Source of the DNA: Diplonema papillatum
Taxonomy: Eukaryota; Euglenozoa; Diplonemea; Diplonemida; Diplonemidae
Length of the DNA: 64,000 nt
Assembly: GCA_030068145.1 (NCBI GenBank)
Contig: JAPJBO010000056.1
Coordinates: 62,001 to 126,000, forward strand
Direction of reading: 5' to 3'
Position 1 is the first letter of the stretch. Each line of letters starts with the position of its first letter. This document shows positions 43,440 to 54,153 of this stretch, piece after piece. The position numbers and the translations under genes were made by a program. The notes below the pieces were generated by a model. That model saw only the letters and a list, made by a program, of their open reading frames with translations, was not told the DNA's origin and ran no database searches.

Positions 43440-45262
43440 CACCCCCTGATCGAGCGTAATCGAGCGTAATATTTTGGGGTTAGAATGCAAAGAATCTGTG
43501 GCGATAATCTGCATCGCCGACGGCGCGGTTATCTCTTCGCACGTGAAGTGTCATGCTTTCGCCTCTTTAGCTCGTCTTGATCGTCGCGCTCAGGCGCGCG
43601 TTTGGTGCTTCGCTTCTTCTTCGATTGCTCGTCGAGGTTCATCGGTTGCGCGTCGATTTCTGCTTTTTCTCGGCGCCTGGGCGATGGTCGTGGCGCATCG
43701 ACGCGTCCTTTGCGTCTTTTCGGTACCGGCTCCGCCGCGGAGTCCGATTGCCGCTTCTTCGCTGGCGTTGATGCCGTCTTCCCGACCTTCGTTGCTGATG
43801 TCGGCGTTGATGTTGCGGGCTCTCGCTCGCCTTCCGCTGCTTCCCGCAGAATGAACACTACGTTCTCACGCTTCGCCTGTCTCGGCGCCGGCGCGGGGCC
43901 CTCCAGCTCCGCCTTCCTCTTCTTCGATGCTGCTTCTTCTCCTCTCTTCTCCTCATAACTCCTCGCCACGGCCGCCAGGTGGTGACCCTTCCGACAGCAC
44001 AGTTTCGGCCTTCGACTCCGCAAGTCCGCGAGCCGGCTGCAGTGCGCACACGTCGGCATGCCATGATCAAGGCACCGGTGGTGTCCGTTGCGGCAGCACT
44101 CCGCGATCGTCTTGCACGTCGCGCATTGCGTCAGGCGGTGTTGCGCGCAGAACTTCACCGCAAGGCCGTCGTCTTCCTTGTGGTGGGCCTTACAGCACCA
44201 CGCCACCGACTTGCCCTGGCGCTTGCACCCGTCGCATTTCACCTTCTGGTGCTCGTGGCACACCCGCTCACCCCACTTTTGGTGTCGGGGAACCCCTTCC
44301 GGCACGTACCACGGATCCCCTCCGACGACTGCCGTCTTCTTTCCTTTCTTCTTCTCCGTAGCGTCATTGAACACCGCCCATCTCGCCGCGCGCTCCGCCC
44401 TTCCACCTCCGTACGTCGGGAAAAGGTCCATCCCCCACGCCTCGCCGTTGAACTCGTGCCGAGCCGTCGTCAGCTGCGTCTCGAGAACTTCCATCGTCTC
44501 CGTACCACCACGGAAGATTGGCCTCATCTCGTACCCCGTGAGGCACGGCGGGGCTCCCACCGTTCTCAACGACCCTATCTTCTCCAATTTCCTTCCCGGC
44601 AGAGGCGAGTCGATGGCGAGCTCTGCCGTCGACACGTCACCCGCCACCGACCAGCACATCCCATCCAGCCAATACTGCAGCGCCCGGAACCACCTCTCTC
44701 CTCCGACCGCCGCGAAGGTCCCCGGTCCAGCGATCGCTTCGAAATTCAGCCGGCGCGGGGGGCAGTCGTCAGGGTGCAATTGTCTCCAGGGGTGGCCGAC
44801 CGCCCGGTCTCTTCCTTCTCTCTCCAGCCGTCGTCTCTCGTGCATGACCTCCGCCATGAACGTGTGCAGCACTTCGATGTTGACTCGACTTCCCTTCGGC
44901 AGTATCCCGTGTTCTTGCAGGCACGGGGGCCAAGTCGAGCGATCCGCGCCAACAATTTCGGCATATTGGTTTTGCCCTCGGATTCGTTCGTACGCCCGGC
45001 ACTGCCACCAAATGTGGCCCAGAGTTTCTTCCGTCGCCTCGTCACAGCGTCTGCACAGCCCGTCACCTCCCCACAGCTTGGCCGCATGTGACTCCGTCAT
45101 CACCGACCCAGCCACGACCTCGGCAACGTCCCGTGCAGCCGTCAGCGTTGTCGACGCTTTCAGCCCGTAGGCATTCGTCGCGACGTACTCTACACCTGCC
45201 CGTACCCCATCGAAGTCTCCCCGCCTCTTCTCAAGCTCCCCTAGTCGCCAGCCGCGAGCGTA
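43440..45262 (-). mobile_element. 5'-truncated LINE, copy A, with ATTACGCTCG tail
   Basis: Reads right to left. It begins mid-ORF at 45,262 next to the tail of copy B, ends the ORF at 43,529, then has the family 3' end (ATGCAGATTATCGCCACAGA + TTCTTTGCATTCTAAC) and a short ATTACGCTCG repeat tail instead of poly(A). Typical of target-primed insertion with 5' truncation. Confidence 0.75.
43529..45262 (-). CDS. C-terminal part of LINE ORF2 (zinc-knuckle region)
   Basis: The frame is open from the truncation point (RGWRLGELEKRR) to the stop at 43,529; about 577 codons. Near the N-terminal side a zf-RVT-type motif is seen (LCRRCDEATEETLGHIWWQC), as found after the reverse transcriptase domain of non-LTR elements. 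The C-terminal half has an unusual run of Cys/His pairs (CHEHQKVKCDGC, WCCKAHHKEDDG, CAQHRLTQCATC, CLDHGMPTCAHC), then a Lys/Arg-rich tail (KRRKHDTSRAKR). The reverse transcriptase itself is missing here; a compatible piece lies at 51,085-51,615. Not translatable as a full protein. Confidence 0.75.
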   Translation of the reverse strand, partial: YARGWRLGELEKRRGDFDGVRAGVEYVATNAYGLKASTTLTAARDVAEVVAGSVMTESHAAKLWGGDGLCRRCDEATEETLGHIWWQCRAYERIRGQNQYAEIVGADRSTWPPCLQEHGILPKGSRVNIEVLHTFMAEVMHERRRLEREGRDRAVGHPWRQLHPDDCPPRRLNFEAIAGPGTFAAVGGERWFRALQYWLDGMCWSVAGDVSTAELAIDSPLPGRKLEKIGSLRTVGAPPCLTGYEMRPIFRGGTETMEVLETQLTTARHEFNGEAWGMDLFPTYGGGRAERAARWAVFNDATEKKKGKKTAVVGGDPWYVPEGVPRHQKWGERVCHEHQKVKCDGCKRQGKSVAWCCKAHHKEDDGLAVKFCAQHRLTQCATCKTIAECCRNGHHRCLDHGMPTCAHCSRLADLRSRRPKLCCRKGHHLAAVARSYEEKRGEEAASKKRKAELEGPAPAPRQAKRENVVFILREAAEGEREPATSTPTSATKVGKTASTPAKKRQSDSAAEPVPKRRKGRVDAPRPSPRRREKAEIDAQPMNLDEQSKKKRSTKRAPERDDQDELKRRKHDTSRAKR

Positions 45263-45555
45263 ATATAGTGTAATCGAGTGTAGTAGTTTGGATTAGAATG
45301 CAAAGAATCTGTGGCGATAATCTGCATCGCCGACGGCGCGGTTATCTCTTCGCACGTGATGTGTCATGCTTTCGCCTCTTTAGCTCGTCTTGATCGTCGC
45401 GCTCAGGCGCGCGTTTGGTGCTTCGCTTCTCCTTCGATTGCTCGTCGAGGTTCATCGGTTGCGCGTCGATTTCTGCTTTTTCCCAGCGCCTGGGCGATGG
45501 TCGTGGCGCATCGACGCGTCCTTTGCGTCTTTTCGGTACCGGCTCCGCCGCGGAA
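45262..45555 (-). mobile_element. 5'-truncated LINE, copy B
   Basis: Contains only the last ~70 codons of the same ORF (KRRKGRVDAPRPSPRR ... KHDTSRAKR) plus the family 3' end, nearly identical to copy A. Its tail (CTACACTCGATTACACTATA) abuts the 5' truncation of copy A, and its own 5' end lies in another ACACTCTACT repeat (45,553-45,625). Confidence 0.8.
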
Positions 45556-45650
45556 TCGAGTGTAGTAGAGTGTAATCGAGTGTAGTAGAGTGTAGTAGAG
45601 TGTAGTCGAGCGTTGTAGACTGTGATCGAAATTGACACTAGTATTTTGGG
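45553..45650 (-). repeat. 10-bp repeat GAGTGTAGTA/GAGTGTAATC
   Basis: About seven units, matching the terminal repeat of the LINE family. Related runs are at 43,440-43,460, 45,262-45,285 and 46,668-46,730. Confidence 0.8.
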
Positions 45651-46640
45651 TTCGACCACTGGTGGACCCCTGGCTGCGACCATGTTGACCACTGTCTGAC
45701 CCAAGAAGTGCCAAGCACAAGCATACGAGGGACGGAAACCGCAGGTGTGGGCCTTCACCGTGGTGGAGCCAGGCTAGATTCGGGGTGGCGCCCTGGGAGG
45801 GACAGGGACGGGGGCAGTCACGCCTTAGTCCCAGGGCCTCTCCCGCGCTGACCTTTCCCGAGAGCACATCAAAACAAGTCAAAGCCCGCTGCCCACTGCC
45901 CTACAAGAGACATGCTTTGCACTCTCTGAATGCCCATTGACTGTGCTCCGCTTCAGCCGACTGCTTTGGAAGAGGTACTGTGCTCCGTTTGGCGCTGACT
46001 GCCCTGCCAGAGACGTGCTTGCAGACAGAGGTCGGCCGCCGCTACTTTGGTTTTCTCTCGCGTCTTCCCAGCTCCGCCACCTTCCCAGAGGCTTGGGGAG
46101 AGCCACGAGCTCCGGTTGTAAGGGACGAGACCGAGGTGCGACGCTGGCCCCGGTCGCAATCTGTATGTGCCGGCCCGGCCTGATTAGGCCTTTGGAGTAC
46201 CGCGTGAATGGCGCGATTGGGCCCATACACTACCCATCGGAATGTGACAGCGCAAGTAGGCTCGATGGAAGCACGAAGTGAAGCAGGATAGACGAGCTAC
46301 GGAGACGAGACGAGTCGTGTACCAGGGGCAGGCCCGGACGATGAACCGCATGAAGCCGAAGAAAAAGTTCAAGAACGAAGCAACACCACATATATATACC
46401 CGAGCCCCTATGCACTCGACAACCTGCTTCCACAAGTCAGTCCGAACTTCCTCGTCCCCTGCTGCACTGCCTGGCTACATCTTTTTTTCAGACGAATATG
46501 CTTCTTTTTGTTCGATATTCGATGATCGTGCTATCAGCATCTTTAGCCCCAGAAGAAGGCTCGATAATAGACACGTTGCATCACGTTGCATCAGCTAATC
46601 AGGATTGGCTGAGTGCTGTGTGTTTAATCAAATGTTACAG
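45651..46640. other. No recognisable gene
   Basis: 45,765-45,785 shares CAGGCTAGATTCGGGG with 14,668. A CATATATATACC run is at 46,389. Overlapping frames show no known domain. Confidence 0.4.
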
Positions 46641-46766
46641 TACCCCCCCAATTCACCAAAAGCTGATCGATTGTAATCGATCGTAATCGAGTGTAATCGA
46701 CGCGTAATCGAGTGTAATCGAGCTCAAGTCGCTTTCAGGGGGGGTAGGTGAATTGGCTCATATCTG

Positions 46767-46945
46767 GTAGTCCGAGGCTCGGAATCTGGAGTTAAAGCTG
46801 GACTTAAATTAGCGGGTGCCTCACCCGCTTTTCGGGTGGACTAACACGCGTTTTGGTTGTAGCACACCCGCTTTTCGGGTGTGCTACAACAACTGGCGGG
46901 CACACCCTCTTTAACTCCAGCTTCTGAGGCTGGACCTCACCGTAT
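46767..46945. mobile_element. Hairpin MITE family, copy 2
   Basis: Terminal CCGAGGCTCGGAATCTGGAG paired with CTCCAGCTTCTGAGGCTGG, and three inner CACCCGCTTTTCGGGTG hairpins in a row. It sits directly against the 43,426-46,760 boundary. Confidence 0.75.
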
Positions 46946-48045
46946 ACTAATGCTCCCCTCCGCAAACGCGGGTGGTCAGAATTTGATAACTCTGTGCACT
47001 CCCAGTATGGTATGGGAGCTTGTTGCAATGAAGGCGTCCTCATACAGATAACCTTGGGTGAACGTAGGAGAACAGCCAACGTGCCATGCAGTCTAGATGA
47101 ACGCCAATCTTTCAGCGACAAGCGCCACACAAGTAGCAGGAAAGGCCACCGTTGACAAGCAGGGATACGCAGTTGCATGTTCGGTGGCTCTGCCTGCGCC
47201 TCTGCCAGCGAGAGGCGGGTGAACCGAGAGCCGACTACATCCATCTTCCTCACTACAGCTCAAAAGTTTGCAAAGGCCTCAATACCTTCTGACACCGCGA
47301 CAGGTATCCTATCGAGGAATCGTTGCAAATCCAGCGCCCCTTTTTTTAGGTCAGTGTTGATTGCTTATAGTCAAAGTATGACACGAGCCAGCACAAACTT
47401 GGAGGAAGAGCTGACTCCACATCTTCAACGTACACTAAAGGCGTCTCGTAATCGGGTGACAGTGAAGCTTCGGCGCAAAAAGAATGGATAGGGTGAGGAA
47501 GAGCGAACAAACAAACGAGAACGCTAAACAGGAAGGCTAGCAGCAGGTTCGTCGATGCCGTGGTTAGTTGGGTACGTGGCTAAGCCTTCATTTGAGGACG
47601 GAAGACTGCTGGGGTGGGAGGGTTGGCATGTTGATCCCGAACAGGTCCTGTGGCGCGTCCGTTTGTAGGGTAACGTCTCTGCACGGCGCAGTGCTGTTTG
47701 GACTAGTTTGTGCGTTGGTAAGGAACGTTGGGGACCAAGCCTCTACCGAAATCGGTCTCCAGGAACTGGAAAGTCACCAGCCGACAGAACGATGCAGACC
47801 GTGGTTGGGTGAGACGCGCAGTTAGAAAAGGGTTGCGAAGCACCGCAAAGTGTCACTGCGTGTGCTCATTGCACGGAGGCGGAAGAAAATACCGAGGACG
47901 ATACGCCTCCGATGGTAACAGAAACTGCAAGGCGCGTGTGCGCAGAGCGGTAACCAACGCATGTGGTTATTGCGCACGACTGCGTGTAGTCATACACACA
48001 GCCACTTACACACCAGAATCGACCCCTAGTTAGGGCGAAGCGACG
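46946..48045. other. No recognisable gene
   Basis: Intergenic. A minus-strand frame ending near 46,804 overlaps the MITE and is not credible as a gene. Confidence 0.4.
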
Positions 48046-48049
48046 GTTT

Positions 48050-48325
48050 CTACTCCTGCTCTCGGTACCTTTGCTTCAACGCCCGGTACTTGTGCAGGTA
48101 GATGAGTGCCTCGAACTCCTTGACCATGTACCGCCCGTACCCAAGGGCCCGCTTCCAGTCGGCGCTGCCGACTTCCAAGTCTTTGTTGGCGAGGAACTTG
48201 TTCCGGACCATAGTCCGCACCTGCTCCTTCGTCTTCGTGGGGTGATAGTCGGCGAGGTGCATGAATTGCTTGTACAGCGCAAACACGCGCGGGTGCATGC
48301 ACGGCACCGTCCCAATTCCGCACAT
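48050..48325 (-). CDS. LYR-motif (Complex1_LYR family) small protein
   Basis: 91 residues from ATG 48,325, or 82 from the Met at 48,298 (MHPRVFALYKQF), which is the more typical LYR start. Landmarks: ALYKQFMHLADYHP (L-Y-K in place of L-Y-R, with the F eight residues on replaced by a hydrophobic), then VRNKFLANKDL and a second helix (GYGRYMVKEFEALIYLHKYR). LYRM proteins are mitochondrial matrix factors that bind acyl carrier protein and assist Fe-S or respiratory complex assembly. Length and helix spacing fit; the specific member is not assignable. Could have an upstream exon. Confidence 0.65.
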   Translation of the reverse strand: MCGIGTVPCMHPRVFALYKQFMHLADYHPTKTKEQVRTMVRNKFLANKDLEVGSADWKRALGYGRYMVKEFEALIYLHKYRALKQRYREQE

Positions 48326-48329
48326 CAAT

Positions 48330-48745
48330 TTTGCAGCGGGAGTGCTTCGAACGCGGCTCTCAACGCAGCCTCTGTCCGTCTATGAAGGCTTCCGTTCGGG
48401 TGCCAAACGATGTCGTGTGTGTGACGAGATGCAAGTGATTCAATCGTTGGGCTACGGCGCCGTTTTGCACAAGGTTTTACGAGGGCCGCTGTAACTAGAA
48501 AAGATGGTGCGTTTGTGGTGTGTGTATCTGTTTGTTTCGTGGTCCTGTGTGTTCTGGGTTCGTTCATATGCTGTGTATATTTTGAGTGTTTGCCTGCGCT
48601 GCCAATGTGGTTGGCGCCAGTGCTGAACAAAACAAGTGGTTCGTGCACTTAAAAGAACTCAATGCTGAACAAAACACTACGTAGCACTCGTGACACCGGA
48701 CTTGGCGCCGCGTATCTTGTTTGCGCAGAGCCTACAAGATAGCTA
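48330..48745. other. No recognisable gene
   Basis: Intergenic sequence upstream of the LYR gene; ends at a LSU rRNA fragment. Confidence 0.35.
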
Positions 48746-48747
48746 AT

Positions 48748-48900
48748 AAGCGTAACCCCTGTTTTGGTTCTAGTTATCCTGAGGGAAACTTCGGGAGTGA
48801 ACCAGCTACTAGATGGTTCGATGGGTCTTTCGCCCCTGTACCCAGCTTTGACGAGCGAATTGCACGTCAACACTGCAACGGACCTCCACCAGGGTTTATC
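48748..48900 (-). rRNA. LSU rRNA fragment (domain II)
   Basis: The complement of 48,748-48,900 matches 12,070-12,222 of the long copy: AAACCCTGGTGGAGGTCCGT, GACCCATCGAACCATCTAGT, AGCTGGTTCACTCCCGAAGT. Directly followed on the plus strand by a LINE tail motif (ATCGCCACAGATTCTTTGCA). Confidence 0.88.
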
Positions 48901-49148
48901 GCCACAGATTCTTTGCATGCTAACCCAAAAACTAACCCACACTATCACGGTGGGGCAGCAGGACACCTTGTCCAGGTGGGTAGCGTCACCTCCCCGATGC
49001 GAGCTGATTGCCGGATGGATGCGGGCAACTGCACCTTTGTACCACCGACACCCTCTGGGTGCTTCCAGGTTGCGCGCAATCGAGGGTTTGAAGCATGATG
49101 ATTAATATGTCAGAAGCCCGCACCTACGCGGCGTTGACTGTGGCTGGT
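48896..49148 (+). repeat. LINE tail motif plus dispersed repeat (copy 2 of 18,897)
   Basis: TATCGCCACAGATTCTTTGC (48,898) is the LINE 3' end in plus orientation. 48,955-49,148 then repeats 18,897-19,085. A further LINE-tail copy lies at 49,228-49,262. Confidence 0.7.
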
Positions 49149-49149
49149 C

Positions 49150-50365
49150 TTTGTAAGGGCTGCCTTGATGTTACTTTGATCAAACTCACACTAAGCTGAA
49201 ACTAATCCAAAATCCTCCCTAATGCAGATTATCGCCACAGATTCTTTGCATTCTAACCCAAACTAGCCCAAACTATCACGGTGCAGCACGTTGCACCACG
49301 AACTATCAAGATACCTCCTGGTGTTGCATGGCATTGCCTGGAGTCGTCTTGCTCACGATGCGCTCGTGGTAACGCAGGCCATCGCTAGAGATATTCTGCA
49401 TTCTAACTTCAAACCTTCATGATAAACCGTGGTATATCACGGTCTATCAGGAGGGGATGGACCGGCTTTAGATACGATCGAGGGAAGAACGGGCATGGCA
49501 CGAAAAAAAAGAACGAAGAAAAGAAGGTTCAAAAAAAAAAAAAAAAAAAAAAAAAAAAGCAAACGAAAAATACACAAAAGAAAAAGGCGGAATCTCTCTT
49601 GACTCGGTGACTCGGTGACGAACACGTGACGAGCACGTGCAGACGCCGCATTCGAGAGGGCAGGGATGATAAAAGTGTCGTCTACATAGATGGAGCCGCG
49701 GTTGCTTCCGCGCTGCGCAAAAGCCGAGCACGCGCAGGCGCTGAAGTGGGCGGGAACAAACAGAAAAGCAAACGCAGCAGCAGCAGTGGCTGGCGTCGTG
49801 AAGGCGATTCCGTGATTGTCACGGCCGTATACATGCAGATTCCACCACGCGGGGACAAACGACACCCCGTAAAAAGGCACTTTTCGCGGTCCCCGCCGAA
49901 GGTGAATGTGGCAGCATGTGCTGATGACAATACAAATTCCCTTCTTCGATGAGGAACGCTATTGCAAGCGCAATAGACTGATTTCGTCCCTGCCATCTGT
50001 ACGCAACCTTCGTTGCTGCCGATTGGCTGTCGGGCTGAGCTTAGCGAAGCCAAGCGGTGTGCACGGCCAGCGACAAGGGTTCATTAGGAAAAAGCTTCCG
50101 ACCGCTCTCGGGTCCCTGCGGCGAACGGCGAAACAATAGAAGACTACCACTCCGCAGCGGGGAGATGCGCAGGCTTCTGCCGCACGCCCTGCAAGGCTCT
50201 TACCCTTTCTGTACCCCCCCCGAGGCATTTACACGACGCACTGGGTCCAATGCACCAAAGTGGTGATTTGGCAAGTAAAACACCCACACAAATCACTTGG
50301 GCTGTCCAGAGAGCAAAATATGTCGGGACCAACAATGTCAGGCCGCTAGCACCAAAACGGGAGTC
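49150..50365. other. No recognisable gene; LINE tail, poly-A
   Basis: Holds a LINE 3' end at 49,228, an ACGGTCTATCA block at 49,437, and a 28-A run at 49,530-49,558. No coding family is recognised. Confidence 0.45.
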
Positions 50366-50366
50366 A

Positions 50367-50503
50367 CACACGGTGAGGTCCCGTCAGAAGCAACTAGAGT
50401 TAAAGAGGCGTGTAAATCACGCCCAAAAAAAAAAAAACGGGTGTGACAGTGTCACACCCGATTTTTTTAACTCCAGCTTCTGAGGCTGGACTCCGCCGTG
50501 CAC
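50367..50503. mobile_element. Hairpin MITE family, copy 3
   Basis: CACACGGTGAGGTCC at the left, GGACTCCGCCGTGCAC at the right, inner hairpin CGGGTGTGACAGTGTCACACCCG. It ends 20 bp before a (GA)n tract. Confidence 0.8.
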
Positions 50504-50519
50504 CATGCCACGGAAAGCG

Positions 50520-50774
<255 letters not shown>

Positions 50775-51084
50775 GAGTTAGAGTGCAGGGGCCATCTCTC
50801 CGGGGAGTTTCCGGTCTCCTCACTTGTCTTACGCCCGCTGCAGCAGCCCGAAAGTCGCTTCGGAGGCGCGCTGCGAGTCGCGGCTCTGCTGCGGTGGGCA
50901 GCTATAAAAAAGGGACCCCGTCACGGGAGCTAATGACGGGCGGCAAGGACGCCACGTCGTAGCACGAAAACACTCCCCTTTCGATTTTCCAGCCAGGGAC
51001 ACAGGCATTCCTCAGCCGTGGAACGCTGTCTTCCAGAGGAAAGGTGCGGGCGGGTCCTCCGGCGACGATGCCGACCACGTGGCC

Positions 51085-51615
51085 TCACCATCGCTCGGAG
51101 CTCAAGAATGCGGCGTGGCTGCTGGCGCTTTGAATGATCGCCTCCCTCTGCAGGGAGTTGAATGCGTTCGCCAGGTCGATCTGGAGGATGCCCTTGCCCG
51201 CCCCGCCTTCCCTGCGGTACATGGCCGCCACCCTACGGACGGCGAGAATTCCCGCGTCCGCTCCGGCCTTCACCCCGACACCGACCTGCCCGCTTCGCAG
51301 GAGCACGCTTTGCCCGAGCTCCTTTACCACCCGGTCGGACGCGAGGACCTTTCCGGCCACCCTCCGCAGAATCTCGCCGCGACACGCGCAACGCGCCTCG
51401 AAAGGATGCTTTTGCTTGCACGGTCGGGCGGCTATTGCCTGCACGTGAGGTGTTGCGCGCCCTCTACTGGCAGTGTCGCAGCGTGCTCGCTTGAACAGCT
51501 GACAGCGTCGAAACCGAGTGCAGTCGTTCAAAAACGCATTCGAGACACACTTCTTTGCACCTCCGTGGATTGCTTGGGTGTCGTTGTATAAGGCCCCCAG
51601 GGCGGGCGGGATCAT
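51085..51615 (-). pseudogene. Reverse transcriptase fragment of a LINE-type element
   Basis: About 175 codons. C-terminal half shows a non-LTR reverse transcriptase signature: EILRRVAGKVLASDRVVKEL, then LLRSGQVGVGVKAGADAGIL and ILQIDLANAFNSLQREAIIQ, the last containing the first catalytic Asp block (I-D-L-x-N-A-F-N). The upstream half is less clear. No YADD box follows; the frame ends at the fragment edge. Could be from the same family as 43.5-45.3 kb. Confidence 0.8.
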
Positions 51616-51619
51616 GGGA

Positions 51620-52557
51620 CTACCAAAAACATTTTCCAGGTGCCCTTGTTTGCGGACTGCCGCTTCAGACCACCTTGTCCAGTTCGGCGCGCGCCTTTTC
51701 GTAGACGAGGAAAATCGTTGCGTTGGCGGGGAAGGCTCGGAGCTGTGAGGTTGATGTGGGTTGTGTTGTTGTTGAATGGAGCTGGGGCATCGAATTTCCG
51801 GGGACCACGAGAGAAGTCCCCGGGGTGGAGGCAGCAGTTAAGTTCGGGAAACAGTAAAGTTCGGGCGAAGCTAAGTTCGGGTTCTGGTGATGCTGATTTC
51901 GGCGTGTGCGTCCGTTTTTGTGTTGGGTTTCCGACGATCCCGTGTGGGCGTACAGATTGGTGTCTTTCGACGTTTTGTGCTTGTGAGGTTCAGCTTTTTT
52001 TCGTGAAGATCAAAGAAGGGGGGAGTCAGTGAACATGTCGCTTTGACGACGGCGGGCTATCGCTGGCACGGGTTCATGACGGCCGGGCAAAACCTGGGAC
52101 ACCTGGGTCCGTCATGAACCCGTTCCAGCTTTTATTCCGGTTCAATCAACTGTGAACTCGAAAGAGAGCGCTGGCAGCGTGTTTGGGAGGAGATTGGCTT
52201 ATCAATCATGCTCACTCACTCACAAACAGGCTAACTTCCCCCGGCGCGTACGAACAAACACCGCGCCCATTCCCTTTTTGAACTGCTTCTTCTTCGGAGC
52301 GAGAAGGTTTTACTGTTCCTTCTTTCCCCGACAGCACGTGTCAGAAGAGCCCATCGGGGTGGGACGGTTGATTCCTTTTGGCAGCTTTTCGGCGAACCTG
52401 TGATCTGCCGATGCACGCGTTATGCCCAGTTGTTCGAGCTTGTCGCTACTCGTAGCGTCGAGGTCCAGCGTGTCGGAAGGGTCCTCTGCCGGCAGGGGGT
52501 CCTGAGGCAGAGCGTCGATCTGGCGTACTCGATCTGGGGGACGTACTCATCACGCTC
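51620..52557. other. No recognisable gene; one hairpin and a dispersed repeat
   Basis: Inverted pair CGGGTTCATGACGG (52,069-52,082) and CCGTCATGAACCCG (52,109-52,122). 52,148-52,285 repeats 29,180-29,315. Confidence 0.5.
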
Positions 52558-52693
52558 GCACGGTGAGGTCCCAGCCTCAGAAGCTGGAGCTAAAGAAGGG
52601 TGCCCGCGAGTCTCACCCGAAAAAGCGGGTGCGACACCCGCTTTTTTTTTCAGCTCCAACTCCAGCTTCTCTGAGGATGGACTCCACCGTGCA
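52558..52693. mobile_element. Hairpin MITE family, copy 4
   Basis: GCACGGTGAGGTCCCAGCC / GGATGGACTCCACCGTGC ends, inner CCGAAAAAGCGGGTGCGACA + CCCGCTTTTT hairpin resembling an intrinsic terminator in shape. Confidence 0.8.
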
Positions 52694-53194
52694 TGAGTGT
52701 GCTTTCTGCTGCAAGGTTTAGCGAGGTCGGAACTGGCGAGTTCGAGCGGTACAGGCACCTTGCAATGCAATCTGCCCCTGGTCGACCGTGTCCTAGAAGG
52801 GCTGCTAAGGACGTCACCCCCCACCAAAGCTCAGATGACCTCTGCAAACCCTTGGGTATGTCACCCCTCTCATCACGGCGCAAGTTCAAAAGATTTCCCA
52901 TCTTCTTCAAGATAGGTAGCCGGAAGGCTCTCAAACTCGTTTAATGCCGTCAGTGTAGTGCGCGTGCCCTAGGACATTTAGGAGCATCACAGACCTGCTA
53001 TTGGCTCGCTCTTCCGCGCGCTATAAGCCGCGCGCAGTACCCTCAAGAAGTAGCTCTCTCTCTCTCGTCTCGGGTAAGCAGCAAGCCGCCGATGCCATAA
53101 GACACCCCCTACAACGAGTTGATGTGTTCACGGGGTAGGTAGACGAGGGTTTTGTGAAATAACAGCTGCTGCGTGGAAAAGAGTAGTGCCGGCA

Positions 53195-53353
53195 CTACTC
53201 TTTTTGTATAAGCACCTGCTTTGTAGGAAACGCTTGAGGAGACTGCCAGTTGCGATAGATCAAAGGAGGTAAATGTGCTGTAGCCCACACGAAACACAGG
53301 TCTTCTGGGTTTAGTGGCGTGCGTAAGCGTTCAACAAAAAAGACCCACTTTGT
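53195..53353 (-). repeat. Dispersed repeat, left half, split by the transposon
   Basis: Complement of 29,960-30,075. The missing right half resumes at 59,681 (TTTGTAGTTGTATTGTTTTC). Confidence 0.85.
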
Positions 53354-53559
53354 TGGTGTGATCGGTATAGCCATGGGGTACTACGGGGGAACTACGGGGA
53401 ACTGGCCTTGGGGTGTCCTTCTTTTTTTTGGTGGTACTTGAGGGGCATAGGTCTCATGTTTCCCTCAGACTGCGGGGGCTTTGGAGTTAGTTAAAGGGTT
53501 TGGGGCTTTTTGGGGGTGTTGGTGGACAGGGGCGCCAGGGGTCTTCAAACCGGCGCGTT

Positions 53560-53965
53560 TAAATTTAGGGAAAACGACAAAGTGGATTCTATATAACTGG
53601 ATTACGACAAAGTGGATTATAATCCACTTTGTCGCCAATCCACTTTGTCGCCTAATCCACTTTGTCGCCCCGTATGACGGACCTAAGCTCACTTTTGATG
53701 GTTTCATTGAACTCAAACAGCTCAAAATAGTCACTTTCCCTGTGGGAACTTTTTGTGAAAGGGTCCCCCTATATAATTCATGCCGGTTGTCAGAAGCGAC
53801 AAAGTGGATTATCAAAAGCGACAAAGTGGATTATTACTGGATTATAATCCACTAATAATCCACTTTGTCGCGACAAAGTGGAATAATCCAATTTGTCTCG
53901 ACAAAGTGGATTATGAATCCGTTTCCAGTTATATAGAATCCGTTTTGTCGTTGACCCTAAATTTA
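53560..53965. mobile_element. 406-bp nested MITE rich in CGACAAAGTGGATTA
   Basis: Terminal TAAATTTAGGG (53,560-53,570) and CCCTAAATTTA (53,955-53,965), with paired subterminal CTATATAACTGGA / TCCAGTTATATAG. The interior carries about ten copies of CGACAAAGTGGATTA in both orientations. Confidence 0.8.
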
Positions 53966-53966
53966 A

Positions 53967-54017
53967 CAGAGAAGCATTGCATAATAAAGCTAGACAGCTT
54001 TATGAAATGCTTCTCTG
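53967..54017. repeat. 51-bp double hairpin
   Basis: CAGAGAAGCAT / ATGCTTCTCTG arms enclose a second stem ATAAAGCT / AGCTTTAT. Immediately next to the MITE and 140 bp before ORF1; a structural element of unknown role. Confidence 0.7.
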
Positions 54018-54153
54018 TGTTCTAACATCTGCTGCTGTAGCCTAAACGAAATGTGACCCCAATACGATGCAATCGCCTTACAGGTGACTTTTGCATCCGG
54101 AATCTCAAGCGAGCTCGAACTCTAAATAAAGCGCAAATCATCTCTCTCGTAAA

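Larger units (their letters stand above)
43426..46760. mobile_element. 3.3-kb segment bounded by TGAGCCAATTCACC inverted repeats
   Basis: The ends (TGAGCCAATTCACCCAC at 43,426; GGTAGGTGAATTGGCTCA ending 46,760) are the same as those of the 290-bp element at 31,683. Inside are two LINE 3' pieces and a third tail at 46,668-46,735. It could be a TIR element that has collected LINE insertions, or ends that belong to the target sequence of the LINE. Confidence 0.5.

Noticed and set aside
43979..45170. 360-370-residue plus-strand frames opposite the LINE ORF
   Set aside because: Shadows of the minus-strand LINE coding region; no motif in the plus frames.
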